Shown: positions 42,507 through 50,742, numbered from the stretch's first letter. The stretch is DNA of 50,742 bases from Candidatus Zixiibacteriota bacterium (GCA_030668485.1 DAOUTW010000030.1:1-50742), one strand, 5' to 3'. Notes: a model not told the origin generated them from the sequence alone. Program-made: numbers and translations.

Positions 42507-42549
42507 CATTCCCGATCCGACGCCATTTTCAGAAGGGAATGGGGTTTTT
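42507..42549 (+). terminator. possible terminator or attenuator
   Basis: CATTCCC (42507-42513) pairs with GGGAATG (42535-42541) and is followed by GGG and TTTTT (42545-42549). The 21-base loop makes it weak. It separates the thiolase/fusion genes from the orphan reductase-like module. Confidence 0.35.
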
Positions 42550-42563
42550 CTTAGGAGAAGACA

Positions 42564-43808
42564 ATGAGCGCGGACAAAAAAGTCACTTTCAAAAAGATCA
42601 AAGCCACCGGCCAGATGAGAAAAATCATGGCCGATTATTTCTACGACCTGGATGGCGCTGTCAAGGACGAGACGCAAAAGGTTGCCTGGTGCACCAGTGT
42701 CGGCCCCGCCGAACTCCTGCTCAGTCTCGGATTCAAAGTCTATTACCCGGAAAATCATGCCGCCATGCTGGGAGCCACCCGTCAGGCCACCAATTATATC
42801 CCGGTCGCCAACGCCATCGGTTATTCCCCCGATATCTGTTCTTACCTGACCAGCGATATCGGCGCCTACCTCAAAAAGGAAACGCCACTATCGCGGGCTT
42901 ATGAAGGGATTGAGGGCATCCCCAAACCGGATGTGTTGGTGTTCAATACCAACCAGTGCCGCGATGTACAGGACTGGCTGGCCTGGTATTCCCGCGAGTG
43001 GAATATACCCCTGATGGGCGTATCGACCTTTCGCAATATCGGAGAAATTTCCGATGAGGTCCTGGCCGGGATTGTCCAGCAACTCAAAGACCTGGTTCCG
43101 AAACTGGAAAAAATCTCCGGCAACAAATTCGATATCGACAAATTCCGGGAAACCATGGCCGCATCAAAAGAATGCACTGAATTGTGGGAAAAGGTCCTGG
43201 AAACGAATATGGCTTCTCCGGCGCCAATGAGCTTTTTCGACGCCACCATTCATATGGGTCCTGCTGTCGTTCTCAGAGGTTCGCAGACAGCTATCGACTA
43301 TTACGAACTGCTCTTGAAGGAAATGGAAGAACGACTCGCCGACGGCGTGGGAGCGGTGGAGGATGAAAAATTCCGTTTGTATTGGGAAGGAATGCCGATC
43401 TGGGGCAAACTCCGCGATATGTCCGAACTTTTTATCGGACTGAATACTGCTGTCATCGCGTCGACCTACTGCAATAGCTGGATATTCAAGGCCTTCGATC
43501 CCGCCGATCCGTTCCTGAGTACGGCCCGGGCCTACACTGAAATCTTTATCGTCAGGGACGAGGAATACAAGGAAAAGTATATCGAGGATGTCGTCCGGAA
43601 CTTCAAGCTGGATGGAATCCTGTTCCATGATTCCAAAACCTGCCCAACCAATTCCAATAACCGCTACGGCATGCCGGAACGACTCGAAAAGCGGCTCAAT
43701 ATTCCTTCTCTTACGATAAACGGCGATTTAAATGACCTGCGCTGTTATTCGGAAGAGCAGGCCAAAACTCAGATAGAGGCCTTTATTGAACAATTGGAGG
43801 CCATGTAG
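42564..43808 (+). CDS. orphan benzoyl-CoA reductase/2-hydroxyacyl-CoA dehydratase-family subunit
   Basis: A 414-residue HgdB/BcrB-family protein that stands alone, without the usual paralogous partner subunit, directly before its own ATPase activator. The three positions that hold the 4Fe-4S cluster in the family are Cys43 (AWCTSVGPAELL), Cys92 (DICSYLTSDIG) and Cys132 (TNQCRDVQDW). Extra cysteines are Cys204, Cys303, Cys360 and Cys394. One subunit plus one activator is the arrangement of the double-cubane cluster proteins described from Carboxydothermus, which act as homodimers; a novel aryl- or acyl-CoA reductase or dehydratase is the other option. The substrate is unknown. AGGAG precedes the ATG. 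Confidence 0.8.
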   Translation: MSADKKVTFKKIKATGQMRKIMADYFYDLDGAVKDETQKVAWCTSVGPAELLLSLGFKVYYPENHAAMLGATRQATNYIPVANAIGYSPDICSYLTSDIGAYLKKETPLSRAYEGIEGIPKPDVLVFNTNQCRDVQDWLAWYSREWNIPLMGVSTFRNIGEISDEVLAGIVQQLKDLVPKLEKISGNKFDIDKFRETMAASKECTELWEKVLETNMASPAPMSFFDATIHMGPAVVLRGSQTAIDYYELLLKEMEERLADGVGAVEDEKFRLYWEGMPIWGKLRDMSELFIGLNTAVIASTYCNSWIFKAFDPADPFLSTARAYTEIFIVRDEEYKEKYIEDVVRNFKLDGILFHDSKTCPTNSNNRYGMPERLEKRLNIPSLTINGDLNDLRCYSEEQAKTQIEAFIEQLEAM

Positions 43809-43845
43809 AGACTTCTTCCGGTAGAAATGGGTGTGATAAATCCTA

Positions 43846-44619
43846 ATGGAATTTTTTGCAGGAATTGATATTGGCGCTTCCACGACCAAAGCGGTAATAA
43901 TAAACACAAAAGGGGAAGTGATCGGCTATTCCGTGACCGATTCCGGTGCCGATTTCGAACTTGCTGCCAACCAGACCTTCGGGCAAGCCTGCGAGCAGGC
44001 CGGTTGTGCATTGGATGATTGCATTGTGGCATCGACGGGATACGGAAGGAATAATGTCCCCTTCGCCAGTTTTGCCAAAACTGAAATCAGTTGTCATGCC
44101 GAGGGCAGTTTCCATAATTTCCCCCGGGCTCATATCCTGATCGATATCGGCGGGCAGGACAGCAAAATTATAAAAATCGATAACGACGGCAAACGAATCA
44201 ATTTCAGGATGAACAGGAAATGTGCCGCCGGGACCGGCGCTTTCCTGGAAGAAATCGCCAATCGCCTCAAGATCAGGTTGGATGAACTGAACGGTCTGGC
44301 GGAAAAGGCACAGGATAACGTCCAGATAAGCAGTTACTGCACGGTTTTTGCCGCAACGGAAATCTTATCCCGAATCAGAGAAGGGTCTGGTGTACCGGAA
44401 ATTATCAAAGGCATTTTCACATCGGTGATAAAAAGAGTTCTTGAGATGGATTCCATGGAAGGGGATCTGGCCGTAAGCGGGGGGGTAGTGGCTCATAATC
44501 CTTTTCTGGTGAAAATGTTTGAGGAAAAAACAGGGAAAAAAATATTCGTGCCGCCCCTTCCCCAGTTGACGGGCGCCCTGGGAGCGGCTCTTTATGCTAG
44601 AAAGGCAAAGGAGGTCTAA
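43846..44619 (+). CDS. HgdC/BadG-type ATPase activator
   Basis: A 257-residue ASKHA-fold ATP-dependent activator that injects low-potential electrons into an HgdB-family enzyme. The phosphate loops are AGIDIGASTTKAVII (5-19) and DIGGQD (100-105); the cluster-bridging cysteines of the homodimer are Cys126 (NRKCAAGTGAF) and Cys165 (SSYCTVFAATE). Unlike bzdPQ, it is a single gene, so it should be a homodimer as in 2-hydroxyglutaryl-CoA dehydratase component A. It lies 37 bp after the orphan catalytic-type subunit and is its obvious partner. The next gene starts on the base after its stop codon. Confidence 0.88.
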   Translation: MEFFAGIDIGASTTKAVIINTKGEVIGYSVTDSGADFELAANQTFGQACEQAGCALDDCIVASTGYGRNNVPFASFAKTEISCHAEGSFHNFPRAHILIDIGGQDSKIIKIDNDGKRINFRMNRKCAAGTGAFLEEIANRLKIRLDELNGLAEKAQDNVQISSYCTVFAATEILSRIREGSGVPEIIKGIFTSVIKRVLEMDSMEGDLAVSGGVVAHNPFLVKMFEEKTGKKIFVPPLPQLTGALGAALYARKAKEV

Positions 44620-46707
44620 ATGCTCGACGGCTTGTTCAAGCCCAGATCGGTGGCTATTATCGGCGCTTCCAATAATCCTTTGAGTATTGGACATATTGTC
44701 ATCCAGAATCTCGTTGATCATAATTTCAGGGGACCGATCTACCCCATCAATCCCAAGTCCAATTGCATTAAGAGCTTTAAGGCCTATCCTTCCATCAGCG
44801 ATGTCCCGGATGAGATTGACCTGGTAAATATATCAATCAAGAATACGCTGGTCCCTATCGTTCTGGAAGAGTGCGGCAAGAAGGGCGTCAAGTTTGCCAT
44901 CGTTCATACCGCCGGATTCAAGGAAGTGGGCGAAAAAGGCAGGGAACTCGAAAAGCAGATCGTCGAGATCGCCCATAAGCACGGCATGAGGATTTACGGC
45001 CCCAACTCCCAGGGTATCCAGAATTCCGACCCCGAAGTCTCGGTCTATGCCAATTTTACTTTTGTCCCCCAGATCCCCGGAAATATATCGATTGTGGCCC
45101 AGAGCGGCGGTGTCGGTGAGACCTTCAAACTACAGTTATACAATATTGGCAAAGGCACCCGGATGTATTCCAGCTTCGGGAATGAAGCCGATGTGACCAT
45201 GAATGAAATTATCGACTATTATGGCCAGGACGAGGATACCAAGGTCATCATGACTCATATTGAAACCCTCAAAGATCCCGCCGGTTTCCTCGAAGTCGCC
45301 AGCCGGGTCACGAAGAAAAAACCCATCCTGGCATTGAAGACCGGTAGAACCTCCGAAGGAGTCGCGGCGGTAGCATCACACACCGGTTCACTTATAGAGC
45401 AAGATACTCTGGCCGATGCGATCTTTGAAAAAAGTGGCGTGCTTCGCTTCCATGACCAGCAGGAAATGATTGAGGCGGCTATTGCTTTCTCAGATCAGCC
45501 GATTCCGAAATCGGATAAGATTGTCATCGTCACCAACACCGGCGGTCCGGCTATCATTGCCGTCGATGAATGTATTTCAAGGGGCCTTCAACTGGCGGAG
45601 TTGAGTCCCGATACCGGCAAAGCCCTGGGCGAACTCCTCTTTTCGGAAGCGATCGTCTCCAATCCGGTCGATGTCATCGCCACCGCCGGAGCCAAGGAAT
45701 ATGGCGGTACGGTCGAACTACTCCTGAAAGATCCCAATATCGATTCGCTGATCCTGAATTTTGTCACACCTCCCTTTGTCGATTGTGAAGCGGTTGCCCG
45801 CAAGCTGGGTGAAATCGGGTCCACCGCCGACAAGCCGATAGTTTGTATCATCCTGACCATTGAGGAAAAATTCGGCAAAGTTATCCGCCTCATCCGAGAA
45901 AGTGGCGTTCCAGTTTTCGATTTCCCCGAGTCGGCCTCGAAAGCTCTGGCTGCCATGATAAAGTATGGCCAGGTCCTGCAAAGAGAAGAGCCTGAGTATA
46001 TTAAATATGACTGCGACACGGCAAAGGCTAAAGATATCATTGCACGCCACAGCGGCAGTGGCAAATTCCTGCCGCAGGCCGATGTTTTTGACCTCCTCGG
46101 TTGCTACGGGATACCGATCGCCAAAGTCGTAAGAGTCGAAAACAAGGATGAACACAAGAAGGCGGCGCAAAAACTCACCTATCCGCTGGTACTGAAAGTT
46201 GATTCCGAAGATGTGGTACATAAATCGGATGCCGGCGGCGTTATTCTCGACATCGAGGATGAATCTGCACTCTTAAAGGCCTTTGATGAAATGGCCGGGA
46301 AATTTGCGCAATACAAGCCCGCCTTTATCGTTCAGGAGCAACTGACCGACGGCAGGGAAGTGATCATAGGGTCCAAGGCGAGCGAGGGCGTGGCTCCGAT
46401 GGTGATGTTCGGACTCGGTGGAGTATTTGTCGAGACGTTGAAGGATGTCCAGTTCAGGCTGGCGCCCCTCTCCCGGCAAGATGCCGATAATATGATCACC
46501 GCCATCAAAGGCTATCCCATTCTGAAGGGAACCCGAGGAGAAAAACCGGCGGATATTGATAAATTGGCAGAAGTGTTGATACGGATATCCCAACTGGCCG
46601 GCGATTTCCCTGAAATCGAAGAAATGGACCTCAATCCTGTCTTCGCTTTCGAGGAAGGAAAAGGTGTCGCGGTTGTCGATGCCCGCCTAAAAATACTGGG
46701 TAAGTAG
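44620..46707 (+). CDS. acyl-CoA synthetase (ADP-forming), alpha-beta fusion
   Basis: A 695-residue NDP-forming acyl-CoA synthetase that interconverts acid, CoA and ATP with acyl-CoA, ADP and phosphate. The alpha half begins KPRSVAIIGASNNP (7-20, CoA-binding Rossmann) and has the phosphorylated-His site His254 in VASHTGSL. The beta half (from about 485) is an ATP-grasp domain with PLVLKVDSEDVVHKSDAGGV. Fused alpha-beta proteins of about 700 aa are typical. It is coupled to the activator gene. It could conserve ATP from an acyl-CoA end product, or activate an aromatic acid at a lower cost than AMP-forming ligases. Which direction it runs is not visible. Confidence 0.9.
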   Translation: MLDGLFKPRSVAIIGASNNPLSIGHIVIQNLVDHNFRGPIYPINPKSNCIKSFKAYPSISDVPDEIDLVNISIKNTLVPIVLEECGKKGVKFAIVHTAGFKEVGEKGRELEKQIVEIAHKHGMRIYGPNSQGIQNSDPEVSVYANFTFVPQIPGNISIVAQSGGVGETFKLQLYNIGKGTRMYSSFGNEADVTMNEIIDYYGQDEDTKVIMTHIETLKDPAGFLEVASRVTKKKPILALKTGRTSEGVAAVASHTGSLIEQDTLADAIFEKSGVLRFHDQQEMIEAAIAFSDQPIPKSDKIVIVTNTGGPAIIAVDECISRGLQLAELSPDTGKALGELLFSEAIVSNPVDVIATAGAKEYGGTVELLLKDPNIDSLILNFVTPPFVDCEAVARKLGEIGSTADKPIVCIILTIEEKFGKVIRLIRESGVPVFDFPESASKALAAMIKYGQVLQREEPEYIKYDCDTAKAKDIIARHSGSGKFLPQADVFDLLGCYGIPIAKVVRVENKDEHKKAAQKLTYPLVLKVDSEDVVHKSDAGGVILDIEDESALLKAFDEMAGKFAQYKPAFIVQEQLTDGREVIIGSKASEGVAPMVMFGLGGVFVETLKDVQFRLAPLSRQDADNMITAIKGYPILKGTRGEKPADIDKLAEVLIRISQLAGDFPEIEEMDLNPVFAFEEGKGVAVVDARLKILGK

Positions 46708-46770
46708 CGATATAAAAGTTCTTGTAAGCATCAATGTGATGTGCAATAGATCGAGGGATGTGAATTAGTC

Positions 46771-48189
46771 ATGAATTTGGTGCCACTCTCTATTGTCTGC
46801 ATTTATATCATCCTCCTGTTCCTCATCACCTGGATGACGCGGCGCCTTAGCCGGGGAGGAATGATTGCCTACCTTCTGGCGGGAAGGAGCCTTCCCTACT
46901 GGGTTATCGCTCCTCTCCTGACCGGCCTGGCTATCGGTGGAGCATCCACCATCGGGGTGGCTGAACGGGCTTATACGGTCGGGATTTCGGCCGGATGGTA
47001 CAATGCCGCCTGGGCGGCTGGAGCACTGCTGGTTGGTTTGACTGCGGCGCGCCGCTATCGACAATTGGAGATCACCACTCTGCCTGAGCTTTTTGAAAAA
47101 CACTATAATGTATCCGGCCGGGTAGTCGGTGTTATAGGGCAACTTACCCTGCAACTGGTAATCACATCTTTGCAGTACGTGGCCGGAGGAGCTATCCTGT
47201 CGTCGCTGCTCCCCGGAGTTTTCAGCTTCCAGACCGGAATGCTGGTCACCGCTGTCGTTTTTGTCGGCATAACTCTGATAGGAGGCTTTTGGGCGGCCGG
47301 ACTGACCAACATTATCAATGTGACCTTCATATATGCGGGAGTCATCCTGGGAGCCTTCATGGCTGTCGGGAAGGTCGGAGGATTTAAGAAGATTATCTCA
47401 ACCCTGCCCCCTCAGCATCCCGGTTTCGATCTGGGAGCCATCGGCTGGGGGTTGATCATTGCTTGGTTTGTGGTCATGTGTACGACTGTCTTTTCGGTTC
47501 AGTCCATAGCCCAAATAAGCTTCGCCGCCAAAGATAGCGGCACGGCCAGAAAAGGCTTTATCCTGGGAGCTATTATTATCCTACCGGTCGGATTCATCAG
47601 CGCCATTATCGGCGTCGCCGCATCTATCATGCATCCGGGTATTATCGCCACCGAGGCTCTTCCCCGGACAGTTCTAAGTTTGAGCCCGGTTGTGGCCGGG
47701 ATTATCCTGGCCGGACTCTGGGCTGCCGACGTATCCACCGCATCCGCATTGCTGGTGGGAAGCGCGACACTGGTGGTAAGTGATATAATTAAGAGATTTG
47801 TTGCTCCCGATTTGAGTGAAAAAAAGGAACAGATAATCTCCCGGATTTCGGTCCTGGTGCTTAGTGTTTTTACATACATACTGGCTATCTCGGTTTCGGG
47901 AATCCTCAAGACTTTGCTTATCGGCCTGACCCTGACGACCGCTTATACTCTCATAACCCTGATGACGATATTCTGGCCCCAGGTATGCCGGCGTTCACAT
48001 GCCACCTGGACATTGCTTATGGCAATGCTGGCCCTGGCGCTCTGGCTTATTTTCCCTCAGCTTCCCGCCTTTTTCAAAGATATCAGTCTGCCGCACCCCA
48101 TATTTTTCTGCTGGATGGTAAGCCTTATTACATTTTTTATCGTGTTTTTGGTGGATAAAAGGAAAATTCAAGTGCACATCTTGAAATAG
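46771..48189 (+). CDS. sodium:solute symporter family transporter
   Basis: A 472-residue membrane protein with about 13 hydrophobic segments, of the SSS (sodium/solute symporter) family. The first helices include YLLAGRSLPYWVIAPLLTGLAIGGASTIG (positions about 34-62), with the family R-x-L-x3-V pattern and the unwound Gly/Ser-rich Na+-binding region. It sits in the aromatic degradation cluster between the acyl-CoA synthetase and the ring-opening genes, so an aromatic or other carboxylate is the likely substrate; this is inference. The start at 46771 begins directly with a membrane helix, as expected. Confidence 0.88.
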   Translation: MNLVPLSIVCIYIILLFLITWMTRRLSRGGMIAYLLAGRSLPYWVIAPLLTGLAIGGASTIGVAERAYTVGISAGWYNAAWAAGALLVGLTAARRYRQLEITTLPELFEKHYNVSGRVVGVIGQLTLQLVITSLQYVAGGAILSSLLPGVFSFQTGMLVTAVVFVGITLIGGFWAAGLTNIINVTFIYAGVILGAFMAVGKVGGFKKIISTLPPQHPGFDLGAIGWGLIIAWFVVMCTTVFSVQSIAQISFAAKDSGTARKGFILGAIIILPVGFISAIIGVAASIMHPGIIATEALPRTVLSLSPVVAGIILAGLWAADVSTASALLVGSATLVVSDIIKRFVAPDLSEKKEQIISRISVLVLSVFTYILAISVSGILKTLLIGLTLTTAYTLITLMTIFWPQVCRRSHATWTLLMAMLALALWLIFPQLPAFFKDISLPHPIFFCWMVSLITFFIVFLVDKRKIQVHILK

Positions 48190-48228
48190 AACATTTACTC
48201 TAACAGACTCAGAAGTTGGGAGTTAATA

Positions 48229-49179
48229 ATGGTTGAAAATTCCAATGGTGACCAGATGCGAGTCGGTGTTATAGGCATGGGTCCGGTCGGAACGGTGTTG
48301 GCGGCTCAGTTTGCCGAAGCCGGAGCTTATGTTATTCCCTGTGATATAATTCCAAGAAAAATGGACAAAATCAAGAGATCCGGTATCCGCCTGAAAAATG
48401 TCATCGATAAAAAAGTCGAGATTCCTGATGTGTCCAGCACCGTTAAGGGGCTGGCATCGTTTGATCTGGACCTGGCCATCGTCTGTGTCAAAACACCTGC
48501 CCTGAAAAAGGTCGTCAGCCAATTGAAGGAGATTGCACCGGACAAGATGTATGTTATGTGCGCTCAAAACGGTATCGATAACGAGGTGGATGTTGCCCGG
48601 GAATTTGGAGACAGTCGAACATTGCGAATGGTCGTCAATTATGCCGGCAGTATGAGTGATTCCAATACGGTTCATGTCAGTTTTTTCAATCCCCCGAACT
48701 ACGTCGCGGCCTTGTCCCCCAAAGGGGATGAGTTTGCGAAACAGATCGTCGAGCTTATGAATTCTGTGGGTCTGGAATCGGAGATTCCGGAGGATATTCA
48801 GGATTATGTATGGGAAAAGGCCATTCTCAATGCAGCCCTTAGCGCCGTCTGTGCCATAACACGAAAAACCATGAAAGATGTCATGGATTTCCCCTACACC
48901 CTGAGTTTGGTTGAGGCGATCATCGATGAGTCGGTGCTGGTAGCGGAAAAAGAAGGGATCGAACTGGGCAAAAAATTCCGGCGCTTCTGTATTCGGTATT
49001 TGAAAAATGCCGGGCATCACCGCCCTTCGATGTTAATCGATTTGGAAAATGGGAGCCGCACCGAAATTGACCAGTTGAACGGCAAAATCGCCCAATATGG
49101 ACGCAAGCACTGTCAACCTACTCCGATAAATCAATGCGTGACGGCCCTCGTTCACCTGATGGAGTATGCGGTAGAATAA
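48229..49179 (+). CDS. ketopantoate reductase (PanE/ApbA)-family dehydrogenase
   Basis: A 316-residue NAD(P)-dependent 2-oxoacid reductase-fold protein. The nucleotide-binding motif is GVIGMGPVG (13-21); the catalytic lysine region is WEKAILNAALSAVCAITRKTM (positions about 197-217), and a late LENGSRTEIDQLNG matches the family consensus around the substrate-binding Glu. Genuine PanE makes pantoate for CoA synthesis, but catabolic clusters often carry relatives with other 2-hydroxy or 2-oxo acid substrates. Its position directly before the Had gene favours a pathway role. GGGAG before the ATG supports this start; the MRVGV at residue 10 is a possible later one. Confidence 0.82.
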   Translation: MVENSNGDQMRVGVIGMGPVGTVLAAQFAEAGAYVIPCDIIPRKMDKIKRSGIRLKNVIDKKVEIPDVSSTVKGLASFDLDLAIVCVKTPALKKVVSQLKEIAPDKMYVMCAQNGIDNEVDVAREFGDSRTLRMVVNYAGSMSDSNTVHVSFFNPPNYVAALSPKGDEFAKQIVELMNSVGLESEIPEDIQDYVWEKAILNAALSAVCAITRKTMKDVMDFPYTLSLVEAIIDESVLVAEKEGIELGKKFRRFCIRYLKNAGHHRPSMLIDLENGSRTEIDQLNGKIAQYGRKHCQPTPINQCVTALVHLMEYAVE

Positions 49180-49209
49180 TTTTTGAAATTTCTCTAAAAG
49201 GAGGAATAG

Positions 49210-50262
49210 ATGCAAAATATAGCAGCCTATCAAATGACCGGCAAAGATAAACCCTTCGAGCGAGTTGACTATTCGGCCGAGGTGGGGCCGGATGATGCTC
49301 TGGTCGAAATCGCCGGCTGCGGGGTCTGTCATACCGATCTCAGTTTCTGGCATTATGGAGTCCCCACCCGCCATGAATTACCTCTGGTACTGGGACATGA
49401 AATCAGCGGCACGGTTATCGAGGGTCCCTCCGAACTAAAGGGAAAACCCGTAATAATACCGGCTGTCATACCTTGCGGTGAATGTGAATTGTGTCGCGGA
49501 GGACGCGGGAATATCTGCCAAAAACAGAAGATGCCCGGCAATGATTTTCATGGCGGTTTCGCCAGTCATATTGCCGTTCCGGCCGGAATGCTCGCGACCG
49601 TTCCCGATGCCGCCCTCTCCGATCACACCCTGGCCGAACTGTCAGTTATCGCCGATGCCGTCTCGACTCCATATCAGGTAATCGTGAAGAGCGATCTTAA
49701 GCCGGGTGATTTTGCCATTGTTATCGGTGTCGGTGGCATAGGAATTTATACCGCACAATTGGCCAATATCCTCGGAGCCAAAGTCCTGGCTATCGATATC
49801 GACCAGCAAAAGCTCGATCAGCTTTCCGAAATCGGGGTGACGGCCACGTTAAACCCGAAGGGAATGGACTTCAAAGAAATTAAAAAAAAGGTCAAAGGGA
49901 TATGCAAGGAATTGGGCGCGCCCCCGCATAGCTGGAAGGTCTACGAGACCTCCGGCACCAAACCGGGCCAGGAACTGGCCTTCGGGCTGCTGGGAATTGC
50001 CGGAACCCTTTCCATTGTAGGGTTTACGCTTGATAAGCTGGAGGTCCGGCTGAGTAACCTGATGGCCTTCGATGCTAATGTTATCGGAACCTGGGGATGT
50101 AAACCGGAATTGTACGCCGATGTGATAAACCTGGTGGCCGAAGGTAAACTGAAATTGAAACCGTTCACCGAAGCTTTCCCGCTGTCCAGTATCAATGACA
50201 TCTTTCAACAAACGCTGGAACACAAACTGATCAAACGATCGGTTCTGGTGCCCGATTTTTAA
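49210..50262 (+). CDS. had: 6-hydroxycyclohex-1-ene-1-carbonyl-CoA dehydrogenase
   Basis: A 350-residue zinc-dependent alcohol dehydrogenase-type enzyme that oxidises 6-hydroxycyclohex-1-ene-1-carbonyl-CoA to the 6-oxo compound in the benzoyl-CoA pathway. Catalytic zinc ligands are Cys37 and the His63-Glu64 pair (LGHE), the structural zinc is held by Cys89, 92, 95 and 103, and the NAD motif is GVGGIG (about 173-178). The stretches EIAGCGVCHTDL and QKMPGNDFHGGFASHIAVPA are as I know them from Thauera Had, which makes the identification specific. GGAGG precedes the ATG. The next gene, the hydrolase, is its pathway successor. Confidence 0.93.
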   Translation: MQNIAAYQMTGKDKPFERVDYSAEVGPDDALVEIAGCGVCHTDLSFWHYGVPTRHELPLVLGHEISGTVIEGPSELKGKPVIIPAVIPCGECELCRGGRGNICQKQKMPGNDFHGGFASHIAVPAGMLATVPDAALSDHTLAELSVIADAVSTPYQVIVKSDLKPGDFAIVIGVGGIGIYTAQLANILGAKVLAIDIDQQKLDQLSEIGVTATLNPKGMDFKEIKKKVKGICKELGAPPHSWKVYETSGTKPGQELAFGLLGIAGTLSIVGFTLDKLEVRLSNLMAFDANVIGTWGCKPELYADVINLVAEGKLKLKPFTEAFPLSSINDIFQQTLEHKLIKRSVLVPDF

Positions 50263-50302
50263 ACCGGACGGTTATTTTGAAAATACAAGGAGGATAAATA
50301 TC

Positions 50303-50742
50303 ATGAGTTTCGAACTTGCAAGTCATAATCTTGTCGACGTTGATTTCAAGGAAATCATCTACGAACTGCGACCATGTCTGGATGCCAAGGGCAACCCGGT
50401 TGAGGGACTGCACAATGCCTGGATATTACTGAATAATCCCAAACAGTACAACTCATACACAACTGCCGCAGTCAAGGAAGTCATCCTCGCCTTTCGCCAG
50501 GCTTCCAATGATCGTTCGGTCGTGGCTGTCGTTTTTTCGGCGGTGGGCGACAAGGCGTTCTGCACCGGCGGCAATACCAAGGAATACGCTGAATATTATT
50601 CCGGGCGGCCGCTGGAATACAAGCAGTACATGCGCCTGTTCAACGACATGATCGACTCGATCCTGCGGTGCGACAAACCGGTCATCAATCGGGTGAACGG
50701 TATGCGCATCGCGGGCGGGCAAGAGATCGGCATGGCCTGCGA
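50303..50742 (+). CDS. oah: 6-oxocyclohex-1-ene-1-carbonyl-CoA hydrolase, 5' part
   Basis: The first 146 codons (no stop before the window end) of a crotonase-family hydrolase that adds water and opens the ring to 3-hydroxypimelyl-CoA. AAGGAGG lies just upstream of the ATG at 50303. Recognisable segments are NNPKQYNSYTT (residues 44-54), DKAFCTGGNTKEYAEYYSG (about 83-101) and NRVNGMRIAGGQEIGMAC (about 128-145), which match Oah/BzdY/BamA rather than ordinary enoyl-CoA hydratases. It is 41 bp after had. The gene is expected to need about 1.1 kb, so about two thirds are outside the window. Confidence 0.93.
   Translation, partial: MSFELASHNLVDVDFKEIIYELRPCLDAKGNPVEGLHNAWILLNNPKQYNSYTTAAVKEVILAFRQASNDRSVVAVVFSAVGDKAFCTGGNTKEYAEYYSGRPLEYKQYMRLFNDMIDSILRCDKPVINRVNGMRIAGGQEIGMAC

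Noticed and set aside
1-50742. tRNA, rRNA, riboswitch or integrase-type mobile genes
   Set aside because: None recognised by eye on either strand, including upstream of the B12-dependent mutase where a cobalamin riboswitch might be expected.

Overview
The window looks like a piece of the chromosome of an uncultured, strictly anaerobic, Gram-negative bacterium of medium G+C. The evidence is oxygen-sensitive radical and ferredoxin enzymes, ADP-forming acyl-CoA synthetase, lipoprotein signal peptides, and no phage or plasmid genes. Secreted proteins of FlgD-like or HYR-like flavour and abundant palindromic intergenic repeats would fit an FCB-type or Zixibacteria-like lineage, but this placement is only a guess. 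The dominant theme is anaerobic degradation of aromatic and branched-chain acids through CoA thioesters.

Layout. (1) 258-3310: a korDABC operon for a 2-oxoacid:ferredoxin oxidoreductase with a clear promoter and terminator. (2) 3323-4516: a single acyl-CoA dehydrogenase. (3) 5240-12148: a coenzyme-B12 acyl-CoA mutase (two subunits), a metallo-beta-lactamase-fold hydrolase and a three-gene biotin-dependent acyl-CoA carboxylase. The mutase carries the Phe/Gln active-site pair of isobutyryl-CoA mutase rather than the Tyr/Arg pair of methylmalonyl-CoA mutase. (4) 12934-17240: a DUF4062-STAND NTPase-TPR gene of defence type, set in a thicket of repeats including a perfect 27-bp direct repeat on both sides and a 40-bp tandem array. 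(5) 17241-22617 (minus strand): fdhD plus a membrane-anchored Mo/Fe-S oxidoreductase of three subunits. It lacks a Tat signal and may be a PadBCD-like phenylacetyl-CoA oxidoreductase. (6) 22763-25169: a TauE/SafE transporter and two adjacent DUF364-family proteins. (7) 25188-29051 (minus strand): a three-subunit xanthine dehydrogenase-family enzyme whose FAD subunit has an unusual Cys-containing insertion.

(8) 29762-37858: a TetR regulator with a self-overlapping operator, then a class I, Bzd-type ATP-dependent benzoyl-CoA reductase (N, O, P, Q), its ferredoxin, a NuoG/GltD-like NAD(P)H:ferredoxin oxidoreductase and a small unknown protein; moaB and moaC follow. (9) 39123-50742: a second block with thiolase, a 3-hydroxyacyl-CoA dehydrogenase/enoyl-CoA hydratase fusion, an orphan benzoyl-CoA reductase/2-hydroxyacyl-CoA dehydratase-family subunit with its own ATPase activator, an ADP-forming acyl-CoA synthetase, a Na+/solute symporter, a ketopantoate-reductase-like protein, 6-hydroxycyclohex-1-ene-1-carbonyl-CoA dehydrogenase, and the first 146 codons of 6-oxocyclohex-1-ene-1-carbonyl-CoA hydrolase, cut by the window edge.

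How it fits together (inference): Mo enzymes (region 5 and 7, supported by fdhD, moaB, moaC) funnel substituted aromatics to benzoyl-CoA. Kor and the NAD(P)H oxidoreductase supply low-potential ferredoxin. Bzd dearomatises the ring, Had and Oah open it, and the dehydrogenase/hydratase fusion plus thiolase carry out beta-oxidation of the C7 dicarboxylate. The cyclic dienoyl-CoA hydratase and an AMP-forming benzoate-CoA ligase are not in the window. The most intriguing unexplained piece is the single-subunit reductase/dehydratase with its private activator at 42564-44619.
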